A DNA stretch of 64,000 nucleotides, taken from Cognatundibacterium crateris. Lineage in GTDB: Bacteria > Pseudomonadota > Gammaproteobacteria > Burkholderiales > Burkholderiaceae_D. Shown here one piece after another: positions 1-7,925 of this stretch (its first letter is position 1; the number at the start of each line of letters is the position of its first letter). The DNA is taken from NCBI RefSeq assembly GCF_010078235.1, contig NZ_JAABOS010000011.1:19278-83277 (forward strand), read 5' to 3'. A program made the position numbers and the translations under genes. The notes under the pieces are model-generated. The model saw only the letters and a list, made by a program, of their open reading frames with translations. It searched no databases and was not told where the DNA came from.

Positions 1-842
1 CTGTCTGCGTTCACCGATATAAAGAGCCAGTGCTGACCTTGTCTGTATTCGCTGCCCAGGATCCGGTAGCTTGCCCCTGCCAGATAGCGTCTTACAATAT
101 TGCCATACACTGCATGTCGCATCATGCGGCTGAGACCGGTATCGTAATGGTCTTGCTGGCTGGGTGAGGAGCGCAGTATCAGGGCTTGATGCGCGGAGAT
201 GCTATTTTTCTGATTTGCGGTGTGTTCAGGCAACTGGGTGTCGGTACGCAATTTCGCAGTAGCGAACTGCCTCAGATTGTCGCTGCTGCCGATGAAATAT
301 TCTTCTGTCTGAGCCCCGCAACAGGCATCTGCAATGCTGCTGAACTGACTGCCATCGCTGGATATACGCAAGACCTGTTCGCGAAAAAGTCCATCCTGTT
401 TTACCTTGTAGCCCTGTGCGCTGCCAAACCAGATGAGTGTGGCATTGCCTTCTGCACATAGTGCGCTGCCGGTATAGAGTACATCCTCATGTCCATCCTG
501 ATTGATGTCCAGCGTATAGAAGGCAGCGCCCCTTAAGTCATTTAGAAAGGCGCGTTCTGACCAGGAGCAGTCAGCGCTTTCCAACATGTCGGGGTTGTTG
601 ATCGCTTGCCGATATGCTGCCAGCAAGGCAGGCTGCCGTTCGGCCAGTACGGCAGCGCTCAGCGTGCGTTGTGCAGAGACAGTGCGCCAGTCTCGTGTTT
701 CAGGAAATAAGCGCAAGCTTTTTTCTGCCGCAGTCAGCGGCGTGGATGCCGGTGCTGCCTGTGAAGCCGGCAGGCCTGTAAGCAGGCTAAAGCAGAGACA
801 GAAATTCAGAACAGAAGCAGGAATCGTGAAACGGATACGCAC
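1..842 (-). CDS. Secreted protein with EF-hand-like calcium motif, partial (3' end off window)
   Basis: An open minus-strand frame runs from a GTG at 842 to the window edge, about 280 codons without a stop. GAAGGAG at 849-855 lies 6 bases before the GTG, which fixes the start. The N-terminus is a signal peptide (MRIRFTIPASVLNF, then a Leu/Cys-rich core, cleavage likely near ASQAA). Around residue 114 the sequence DINQDGHEDVLY resembles the calcium loops of FG-GAP/VCBS and dockerin repeats. The part near the edge (YRILGSEYRQGQHWLFISV) could be an SH3-like module, which is a guess. No specific function is recognised. A secreted or periplasmic protein is the safe reading. Confidence 0.7.
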   Translation of the reverse strand, partial: MRIRFTIPASVLNFCLCFSLLTGLPASQAAPASTPLTAAEKSLRLFPETRDWRTVSAQRTLSAAVLAERQPALLAAYRQAINNPDMLESADCSWSERAFLNDLRGAAFYTLDINQDGHEDVLYTGSALCAEGNATLIWFGSAQGYKVKQDGLFREQVLRISSDGSQFSSIADACCGAQTEEYFIGSSDNLRQFATAKLRTDTQLPEHTANQKNSISAHQALILRSSPSQQDHYDTGLSRMMRHAVYGNIVRRYLAGASYRILGSEYRQGQHWLFISVNAD

Positions 843-1002
843 AACTTACTCCTTCGTTGATCAGTGACATCGTGCATTCATACTCATCAATGCAGCGCAC
901 AGCATAATGCAAATGACGCTGCCGGTCTGCGGCAAATTTACGCGGATTGCTACAAACATCAGGCTTGTAGGCAGACCAGATCCGCTTCCGGTGCAGTTTA
1001 AA

Positions 1003-1028
1003 AAAAGCGTTGCAGACGCAACGCTTTT
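1003..1028 (-). terminator. Bidirectional hairpin terminator
   Basis: AAAAGCGTTGC at 1003-1013 pairs perfectly with GCAACGCTTTT at 1018-1028 around the loop AGAC. An A-run at 1001-1006 becomes a T-run on the minus strand. It lies just past the stop of the metalloprotease gene and before the next minus-strand gene. A second weaker pair, GATGCTAC (1052-1059) with GTAGCATC (1081-1088), sits between it and the stop codon. Confidence 0.8.
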
Positions 1029-1103
1029 AGCATGTTGGATGCCGCGTATCTGATGCTACAAGCCCAGTCAGACCGGAGCTGTAGCATCCACTAGTAGCTC
1101 AGA

Positions 1104-3635
1104 TCAGTGCTCAGGCCAGCACACTTCAGTTTCTGCACCGATAGCACGCGGCAAGACCAAGGCCGGTGTAGCTGCAGGTGCTTGTACTGCATGTGGGTCC
1201 AGCGCGCGGCTGGCCAAATCCGTCAACTCGTCCCAGTGTGCTTTTTGGGCACCGGAGGCTTTGCCAGCAAATACTGATTTCAGCGTTTTGATTTCAGCAC
1301 GTACATAGGCTTTGCTATCGTCATTACCGCTGGCATTCAACCTGTCGGTGAGTGCATTCAGGTAATTACGTTGCAGGGTACGGCGCGCCTGAGTATTCGC
1401 ATCGCCATACACTGATCCACGTAAGTCAGATAACAGTTCGGCCAGTGTGTAGGCCTTATCACCTGCTGCTGCTTCTTGCTGAATCAGACGGTTACTACGG
1501 CTGCGGCTGATCAGATTATTCAGTACCGCTTGCTGTGCCGCTGCCAGTCTGGCGGCCGGTTCGGAAGGGCGCAGACGTTGAGTAATTGCGGGTTCGAATA
1601 ACCAGTTTGGTGTCTGGAATACCTGTTCGCCGAGGAATTTCACCGCTTGTTTCTGACGCTCTTTAGGTAAGGCAGAGAAAATCGCTCCGGCCTGATCACC
1701 ATGTTTATTCTGGTTGTCATAACCACCGACTACGCTGACGACGTGGCCGATTTCACGCTGCCATTGACTCCAGGTCGCGCCATATAATTCTTCCAATGTG
1801 CGGTCATCACGGTCTGCTTTAATCGCCATCGCAGGCAACTGCTTCACGATGCGTTGCAGATTCTTGATGCCGAGTGAAGTGGCGTAGACCGGATCGGCAT
1901 CACCGACGGCTTCAGTCAGTTCACCAAAGTCATCCTCTTTTTTCACTGCAGAGAAACGCAGCCAGGGCTTACTATCCTGCTCGCGTATCCAGGCGCGCAG
2001 GATGGGCAATTCTTCCTGTGGCGTTTTGGCACTTGGAATCGGTGCATAACCCCAGTGGGTGGCAAACATATCGTAAGGGCCAATTTTTGGAATCAACAGC
2101 TGTGGATCGATCTTGTCTTCCGGTTGCACCAGATAATTGATGCGGCTGTAATCCATCAGTGTGGCGACATGGCCCATTTCTTTCAGCCATTTCGGGTCAC
2201 GCAGTTTGTTTGCCGGATACAGCGAGCTGGATTTCATATTGTGCGGGAAGCCCAAAGAGTGACCGACTTCATGTGTGACCACATAGGCCACCAGATCACC
2301 CATCAGATCATCCGGCAGCGGCAATTTCTGTGCGCGTGGATCGACAGCACCAGCCTGTGTCACATACCAGTCGCGCTGCAATTGCATGATGTTGTGGTAC
2401 ATCACGATATTCGCATTCAGGATTTCACCTGAGCGTGGATCGGATAAATGCGGACCATAGGCGTTCGGGATTTTGGAGGGAACCCAGCGGATCACGCTGT
2501 AGCGTACATCTTCCGGATCGAATTCAGGATCTTCTTCTTTAGTCGGGAAGGGACGGGCCTGAATCGCGTCTTTGAAACCTGCGCCTTCAAATGCGACATT
2601 CCAGGCTTCCACGCCCTTCTTGACATAAGGGACCAGCCAGGCCGGGGTAGATTTATCGATATACCAGACCACCGGTTTGACCGGTTTGGAAATCGCAGCA
2701 TCCGGGTCTGCTTTTTCCAGGCGCCAGCGCGCAATCAGGCGCTCAGTTTTCACGCCGTGTTCTGTTGTGCCAAAGTCGACCTGACTTAAACCGAAAAAGC
2801 CAACGCGGTCATCCGCCAGGCGCGGTTTCATCGCTTGTTCCGGCAATTGCACGATGTTATAGGCGACATCCACCGTTGCGCTGCGTATCGGCGGCGTTGG
2901 CAAAGGCGGCAGGCCAGGAATGGTCGGCATTGGTGTCGGCATCAGCCCATAAGTCTGCACTGCATCCACCCGTACACTGCCGGCAAAGGCTTTACTGCGG
3001 TCGATATAGCTGCGGCTGCTATCCATGGCAGCGGCACGCAGGGTGGAACGGGCGCTGAAGTCACCGACTTCTGAGGTGAACAGGCGGCTGACTTCAAATA
3101 CTGGCGCGCCGTCTTTGGCATAGGCCTCGACCGGGAACACCGCCAAAATTGCATCACGCTGTGAGTCTTTCACGGCTGGTGTGATGCTGCTGTCCGGTGC
3201 GCTGACATAAGAGTGGGAGACGATCTGCAGATAGACGCGATTCGACTTGACCGTGAAACGCACTACATCTTCATTCAGGGATTTACCGACATGGTCCACA
3301 TTGGCTGGCACTGCAGTCGCATTGGCGACCATCAGCAAGGGCTTATTGATCAGCGCTTTCGGTAATTCGAAATACAGTTTGCCTTTGATGGTGTGCAGCT
3401 TGATCAGACCTGCCTGGGTTTTGGCGTCTGCGGTGACGACTTTATCGTAAGGCTTGATGTCAGATGGCGTTTCAGCAGCCGGTTTTGCCGTTGTGGCAGC
3501 GCTGGCTGCTGCGGCATCAGCAGTGACCGCAGGCAGTTTGGCTGGTGTAGTCGGTGCCGGTGGCGTGTCTGCAAAAGCCAGTGTGTGTACTGCCATTGCT
3601 AACCCAAGTGCGCATTGTTTTTTTGTAAGTCGCAT
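1104..3635 (-). CDS. Secreted zinc-dependent metalloprotease (DUF5117/DUF4953 type)
   Basis: The 843-residue product has a signal peptide (about residues 1-22, ending LAFADT) and then a Pro/Ala/Thr-rich linker to about residue 60. The extended metzincin motif HEVGHSLGFPH gives zinc ligands H455, H459 and H465 with catalytic E456. A Met at about residue 495 (TLMDYSR) may be the Met-turn. The layout matches large bacterial proteins annotated 'zinc-dependent metalloprotease' with DUF5117, DUF5118 and DUF4953 regions, whose substrates are mostly unknown. Export to the periplasm or outside is expected. A proline-rich stretch (PTPMPTIPGLPPLPTP) sits near residue 240. The ATG start lacks a strong ribosome-binding site. 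The gene stands alone and is followed by a hairpin terminator. Confidence 0.88.
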   Translation of the reverse strand: MRLTKKQCALGLAMAVHTLAFADTPPAPTTPAKLPAVTADAAAASAATTAKPAAETPSDIKPYDKVVTADAKTQAGLIKLHTIKGKLYFELPKALINKPLLMVANATAVPANVDHVGKSLNEDVVRFTVKSNRVYLQIVSHSYVSAPDSSITPAVKDSQRDAILAVFPVEAYAKDGAPVFEVSRLFTSEVGDFSARSTLRAAAMDSSRSYIDRSKAFAGSVRVDAVQTYGLMPTPMPTIPGLPPLPTPPIRSATVDVAYNIVQLPEQAMKPRLADDRVGFFGLSQVDFGTTEHGVKTERLIARWRLEKADPDAAISKPVKPVVWYIDKSTPAWLVPYVKKGVEAWNVAFEGAGFKDAIQARPFPTKEEDPEFDPEDVRYSVIRWVPSKIPNAYGPHLSDPRSGEILNANIVMYHNIMQLQRDWYVTQAGAVDPRAQKLPLPDDLMGDLVAYVVTHEVGHSLGFPHNMKSSSLYPANKLRDPKWLKEMGHVATLMDYSRINYLVQPEDKIDPQLLIPKIGPYDMFATHWGYAPIPSAKTPQEELPILRAWIREQDSKPWLRFSAVKKEDDFGELTEAVGDADPVYATSLGIKNLQRIVKQLPAMAIKADRDDRTLEELYGATWSQWQREIGHVVSVVGGYDNQNKHGDQAGAIFSALPKERQKQAVKFLGEQVFQTPNWLFEPAITQRLRPSEPAARLAAAQQAVLNNLISRSRSNRLIQQEAAAGDKAYTLAELLSDLRGSVYGDANTQARRTLQRNYLNALTDRLNASGNDDSKAYVRAEIKTLKSVFAGKASGAQKAHWDELTDLASRALDPHAVQAPAATPALVLPRAIGAETEVCWPEH

Positions 3636-3789
3636 GTATCGGTCTTTTCGTTAATTGAGGTGTGTCAGGAAGCGCTGACGACGCGTGCAACTCTGACCAT
3701 GCAGCGCATAAAGAGTTCTGCCATTCCGGATTATATTTGAGCCGCTGGCGCGACGATGGCAGGCTTGCTCTGGCCTGATGGTGTAAGGC

Positions 3790-4218
3790 TCAGCTTATTT
3801 TTTTATTGAAGTATTTGGGCGATTCCGCATAACCTTGCCGTGCATAGAAACGATGCGCGTCTGTGCGTCTTTCATGGCAATGTACTTCTATGCGGTCGCA
3901 GCCATAGTCGGCTGCCAGTTGCACAGCACGCTGTTCCAGCAGTGCGCCTATGCCCCGGTTGCGCGCGCCGTCGGCGACGCAAAAGTAACTGATGCGGCAA
4001 AAGTCGCCCGCCAGCGCCAACTGGGGAATAAAGTGCAGCGAGATGCAACCCAATACCGCTTGCTCATCGACCGCTACGATCAGGGTCGCATCCGGATGCG
4101 ATAGTAATTGCTTGATGCGACTTTCGATAAAGGCGTGCGAGCCTGGGTAGTCGAGTTCTGCAAGCAGGTCGGCAACAGCCTGTGCATCCTGGGGGCGGGC
4201 GGGTCTCAGACTGATCAT
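3790..4218 (-). CDS. GNAT family N-acetyltransferase
   Basis: A 142-residue single-domain protein of normal GNAT length. Strand beta-1 (MISLRPARPQD) starts at residue 1. The acetyl-CoA loop R-N-R-G-I-G is at residues 86-91, followed by the helix ALLEQRAVQLA. The last motif is a C-terminal HRFYARQGY (about 125-133). These are the standard acetyl-CoA-binding signatures and predict transfer of acetyl to an amine, but the acceptor cannot be read from the sequence. It stands alone between the metalloprotease and the divergent IclR gene. No clear ribosome-binding site precedes the ATG. Confidence 0.85.
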   Translation of the reverse strand: MISLRPARPQDAQAVADLLAELDYPGSHAFIESRIKQLLSHPDATLIVAVDEQAVLGCISLHFIPQLALAGDFCRISYFCVADGARNRGIGALLEQRAVQLAADYGCDRIEVHCHERRTDAHRFYARQGYAESPKYFNKKIS

Positions 4219-4496
4219 GATAGGGCGCTGAAGGGTGGGGCAAGTTAGGCAAAAATTCTCGTTCCAATTAGGGTAGTAAAAAATACAATGTTTGGCAATG
4301 AATACATGCTTGTTTTTTGCTTACATGTAAAAAAAAGTGCCTACAGGTATTTATTATTACTAATCAAGCAAATTTGATGTGCTTTGATGTTTTAGCCGGA
4401 TTGACCAGGTGTAACTGTGCCTTGATTTTTACCGTTATTCTCATTTAATGAGAAAGTGTATATTCGTTTTTCCCAATCTGGTGTTAGCATGGCCTG

Positions 4497-5309
4497 ATGC
4501 CTATCCCTGATCCTGCTTCAATCCCTCAAAAGGATGAGCCTGTCATTATTGCTGCCAGCGAGCGTGTGTTGCAGGTACTGACCTGTATCGCGCGTCAAGG
4601 ACAGCCGGTGCCGGTGCGCGAACTGGTGTCGCTGACTGGTTTGCCACAAAGTACCCTTTACCGTCATTTGCTGGTCTTAAAGAAATGGGGCTGGGTGCAG
4701 GAGCATGCCAACAGCGGCTTGTATGAGCCGGGACCATTGGCGGTGCAACTGGCACATGGATTTGATCAGCATTCCTGGCTGATGCAGGCGGCCAGTCAGG
4801 AAATCGGGCAGCTAGTACAACGCTCCGGAGAAAGTGTGGGTTTATTGTGTTACCTGCATGGGCAAGTGGTTTGTCTGGACATGCAGGAAAGTCAGCAGGC
4901 TTTGCGCTGTTCATTCGCGAAAGGCCGTGCCCACGGCACGGTGCGTGGCGCGTCGGCCAAAGCCCTGCTGGCATTTTCCTCAGCGGAGTTACGTCAGAGT
5001 CTGCTGGATCAGAATTTTCTCGGGCAGTCCGCCCAGCACGATCAGCACGATCAGCACAATCGGCGCGATCAGCGTGAGGTGCTGGAACTGGAGCTGGCTG
5101 ACATACAAAGGCGCGGCTATGCCACCAGTGAGAATGAAGTCGATCAGGGCGTGTGGGGGGTGAGCGCACCGGTGTTTGCAGGAAGAACCCAATTGGTAGC
5201 GACCCTGACCCTGATGGCACCGGCACAGCGCAGCAGCTTGCGGCAGCAGGAATTTATCAGCATGACGCGGGCGGCCGCTGACCGTATCAGCCGCGTTTTA
5301 CAATTCTGA
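4497..5309 (+). CDS. IclR family transcriptional regulator, likely of the hut genes
   Basis: A 270-residue protein with an N-terminal winged helix (about 18-80: VLQVLTCIARQGQPVPVREL, then LTGLPQSTLYRHL) and the IclR effector-binding domain (about 95-268, with GYATSENEVDQGVWGVSAPV near the end). It lies 40 bases upstream of hutG in the same direction, so local control of hutGF is a fair inference; most hut operons instead use the GntR-type HutC. Residues about 180-191 are a low-complexity QHDQHDQHNRRD stretch encoded by four imperfect 9-bp units. That stretch falls between recognisable parts of the effector domain and is probably a surface loop expansion. Confidence 0.87.
   Translation: MPIPDPASIPQKDEPVIIAASERVLQVLTCIARQGQPVPVRELVSLTGLPQSTLYRHLLVLKKWGWVQEHANSGLYEPGPLAVQLAHGFDQHSWLMQAASQEIGQLVQRSGESVGLLCYLHGQVVCLDMQESQQALRCSFAKGRAHGTVRGASAKALLAFSSAELRQSLLDQNFLGQSAQHDQHDQHNRRDQREVLELELADIQRRGYATSENEVDQGVWGVSAPVFAGRTQLVATLTLMAPAQRSSLRQQEFISMTRAAADRISRVLQF
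5034..5069 (+). repeat. Four 9-bp tandem units inside the IclR gene
   Basis: Units CAGCACGAT (5034-5042), CAGCACGAT (5043-5051), CAGCACAAT (5052-5060) and CGGCGCGAT (5061-5069) follow without gaps. Each encodes three residues, so copy-number change keeps the frame. Confidence 0.9.
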
Positions 5310-5349
5310 ACATCAGCAAATCAATTATTTATACAGGCAGGAGTACAGT

Positions 5350-6159
5350 ATGACAGCAGCTTTTCATTTCCAGGCCGGGACCGTCCCCCTATTGATATCC
5401 ATGCCGCACGTCGGAACCAGCATTGCACCGGAAGTGGCGGCACAGATGCTGCCAGTCGCTGCAGAAAAAGCCGATACCGACTGGCATTTGCCGCTGCTGT
5501 ACAACATGGCGCAGGGCTTAGGCGCATCCGTGCTGGTCGCTGAATATTCGCGCTATGTGATCGATCTGAACCGTGCTCCTGACAACGCCAACCTGTATCC
5601 GGGCCAGGATACGACCGGTTTATGCCCGGTCGATACCTTCCACAAACAAGCACTGTATGCGCCTGACCAACTGCCTGATCAGGCCGAAGTGCAGCGCCGT
5701 ATTCAGCACTACTGGCAGCCCTACCATCAGCAATTACAGCGTGAGCTGGAGCGTTTGCTGGCGCTGCATGGACGCGTGGTGTTATGGGATGCGCATTCTA
5801 TCGCTTCCGTCGTGCCGCGTTTTTTTGAGGGACGCTTGCCGGATTTGAATTTCGGTACCGCAGATCAAAAATCCTGTGCACCGGCACTGCAACAGGCACT
5901 CGCAGACAGCCTGCACAGCACGCCGGCTGCGGCTGCTTACAGCCATGTATTTAATGGCCGATTTAAAGGTGGCTATATCACCCGCCATTATGGTCAGCCT
6001 GAACGCCATATCCATGCGGTACAGCTGGAAATGAGTCAGTGCGTTTATATGAATGAAGCGGCCCCCTATGCTTACCGGCCAGACCTGGCACAGCAGGTGC
6101 AACCCGTGTTGCAAGCCTTACTGTCCAGCTGCATCGCATTCGCGCAAGGAGAGCAATGA
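5350..6159 (+). CDS. hutG: N-formylglutamate deformylase
   Basis: The 269-residue protein matches the N-formylglutamate amidohydrolase family in length and motifs: SMPHVGTSI near residue 18, DTDWHLP near 43, EYSRYVIDLNR near 68, a metal-site WDAHSI near 145 and GGYITRHYG near 211. The enzyme hydrolyses N-formyl-L-glutamate to glutamate and formate, the last step of the five-step histidine pathway. AGGAG at 5339-5343 precedes the ATG. Its stop codon overlaps the hutF start (ATGA), so the two are translationally coupled. HutG of this type works with the deiminase HutF, which is exactly the neighbour seen. Confidence 0.93.
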   Translation: MTAAFHFQAGTVPLLISMPHVGTSIAPEVAAQMLPVAAEKADTDWHLPLLYNMAQGLGASVLVAEYSRYVIDLNRAPDNANLYPGQDTTGLCPVDTFHKQALYAPDQLPDQAEVQRRIQHYWQPYHQQLQRELERLLALHGRVVLWDAHSIASVVPRFFEGRLPDLNFGTADQKSCAPALQQALADSLHSTPAAAAYSHVFNGRFKGGYITRHYGQPERHIHAVQLEMSQCVYMNEAAPYAYRPDLAQQVQPVLQALLSSCIAFAQGEQ

Positions 6160-7526
6160 TGCCCACAAAAAGTTTATATGCACAGCATGCGCTGTTACCT
6201 CAAGGCTGGACGCAGCAGGTGCGTCTGCACTGGGATGCCAGCGGTAGCCTGACTCAGATAGAGAGCGGCGTGGCCGCCAGCGCGACAGAACAACAGGTGA
6301 CATGGCTGCTGCCGGGTATGAGCAATCTGCATTCGCATGCCTTTCAGCGTGCGATGGCGGGCATGACCGAAATGGCTGGTGACACGCAGGACAGTTTCTG
6401 GACCTGGCGTGACCTGATGTATCGCTATGCGCTGCATATCAGCCCGGAACAGAGTCAGGCGATTGCCGCCCAGTTGTATGCGGAATGTCTGCGTCAGGGC
6501 TACACCGGGGTATGTGAATTTCATTACCTGCACCGTGATCCACAGGGCGCGATGTATGCACGGCCAGCGGAAATGGCGCAGCGCCTGATAGCTGCCGCGC
6601 GCCAGACTGGTATAGGGATCACGATGCTGCCTGTGCTGTACAGCTATGCTGATTTCCGTGAGCAGCCTTTGCGTGAGGATCAGCGTCGTTTTGCTACCAG
6701 TGTCGACGATATCCTCGGTCTGGTGCAGGCGCTGGAACCAGAACGTGATGCACAGACTGAAGTCGGGGTGGCACCGCATTCCCTGCGCGCAGCCAGCATG
6801 ACGCAAATCCGCGAACTGGTGAAGGCTTTGCCAGCGCAGCGTCCTGTGCATATCCATATCGCAGAACAGATGAAAGAAGTGCAGGCCTGTCTGGCCGCGA
6901 CCGGGAGACGTCCGGTTGAGTATCTGCTCGACAGCGGCCTGCTGGACAGCCGCTGGTGTCTGGTGCATGCGACACATATGACGCAACAGGAAGTCAGTGC
7001 CGTGGCCGCCAGCGGTGCAGTGGCGGGTATTTGTACCAGCACCGAGGGCAATCTGGGCGATGGTTTTTTCGACCTGCCTGCATATCTGGCTGCGGGTGGC
7101 CGCTTTGGCATAGGCAGCGACAGCCATGTATCCCAGAGTCCGGTCGAAGAATTACGCTGGCTGGAATATGGTCAGCGTTTGCGGCTGCAGGGTCGTAATA
7201 TCGCCAGTACGGCGACCCAAAAGCGGGTTGGTGATTTCCTGTGGCAGGCCGCTTTGCAAGGTGGTGCGCAAGCCAGCGCCCGGCCGGTCGGACAGTTCAG
7301 CGTCGGCTACCGCGCTGATATGCTGGTGCTGGATGATACCCACCAGAATCTGGCTGGTTTGCAGAGCGAGCATGTGCTCAATAGCTGGCTGTTTGCCGGT
7401 AATGACAATCTGGTGCGTGATGTCTATGTCGGTGGCCGCCAGGTGGTGCAGCACGGACGCCATTTTGCCCAGGATGAGATCGCCGCAGCCTATACCCGTT
7501 GTATGCAGGAATTACGCAAACTTTGA
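6156..7526 (+). CDS. hutF: Formimidoylglutamate deiminase
   Basis: A 456-residue amidohydrolase. The metal motif NLHSHAFQR places H59 and H61 in the binuclear/mononuclear site of this superfamily. Later family landmarks are VHIHIAEQ (about 231), a His in LVHATHM (about 269) and the C-terminal GSDSHVSQSPVEELRWLE (about 321). The enzyme deiminates N-formimidoyl-L-glutamate to N-formylglutamate and ammonia, feeding HutG. The ATG at 6156 overlaps the hutG stop; a second ATG at 6159 is possible. hutH, hutU and hutI are not in this window, so the first three steps must be encoded elsewhere. Confidence 0.93.
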   Translation: MMPTKSLYAQHALLPQGWTQQVRLHWDASGSLTQIESGVAASATEQQVTWLLPGMSNLHSHAFQRAMAGMTEMAGDTQDSFWTWRDLMYRYALHISPEQSQAIAAQLYAECLRQGYTGVCEFHYLHRDPQGAMYARPAEMAQRLIAAARQTGIGITMLPVLYSYADFREQPLREDQRRFATSVDDILGLVQALEPERDAQTEVGVAPHSLRAASMTQIRELVKALPAQRPVHIHIAEQMKEVQACLAATGRRPVEYLLDSGLLDSRWCLVHATHMTQQEVSAVAASGAVAGICTSTEGNLGDGFFDLPAYLAAGGRFGIGSDSHVSQSPVEELRWLEYGQRLRLQGRNIASTATQKRVGDFLWQAALQGGAQASARPVGQFSVGYRADMLVLDDTHQNLAGLQSEHVLNSWLFAGNDNLVRDVYVGGRQVVQHGRHFAQDEIAAAYTRCMQELRKL

Positions 7527-7925
7527 CGGATGCCTGGATCTGAACCCCCCACCTTAAATAAAGGCACTGAGCTGCTCCGCTCAGTGCCTGTCGCCCGCAA
7601 GTCAGTCGGCACTTCCACGCTTTTACCTCCGCTTTCCACAATTTCATTCAGGAAAAAACCTGGTTCATCGCAGGAATACGGGTTTTGGTCACCAGTCCTA
7701 CCTTTTCTTGTTGGATTTGTTATGCTGCATCCACGTTTTGCGCTTCAACCGGACTGAAGAAAAAATTGCCACAGCGGCGACATGGCGAGTGTTACTACCG
7801 GTGCCAATTCCTGAGCCGCTAAGCCTGGACGGCATGACGTTGTATCAGTCTTCATCAAAACGAAAATGCAGAAATGCATCAGAAATTTGCAGTGAATTTA
7901 ACCGTTTAAATGAAATGGAATCAGA
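7527..7925. other. Intergenic region, 399 bp
   Basis: Apart from the hairpin at 7562-7589 this stretch has no supported gene; the short open frames in it lack ribosome-binding sites and plausible composition. It must carry the promoter of the following peptidase gene, but I see no convincing -35/-10 pair. Confidence 0.6.
7562..7589. terminator. Perfect hairpin downstream of hutF
   Basis: AGGCACTGAGC (7562-7572) pairs with GCTCAGTGCCT (7579-7589) around TGCTCC. There is no T-run on the plus strand, but the AAATAAA before it gives a U-rich tail on the minus strand. It probably ends hutGF transcription imperfectly. Confidence 0.6.

Noticed and set aside
5034..5069. Phase-variable repeat
   Set aside because: The 9-bp unit keeps the frame, so on/off switching by slippage is not expected.
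6195..7127. A 310-codon frame antisense to hutF
   Set aside because: It has shadow composition and no family signature; hutF is certain.
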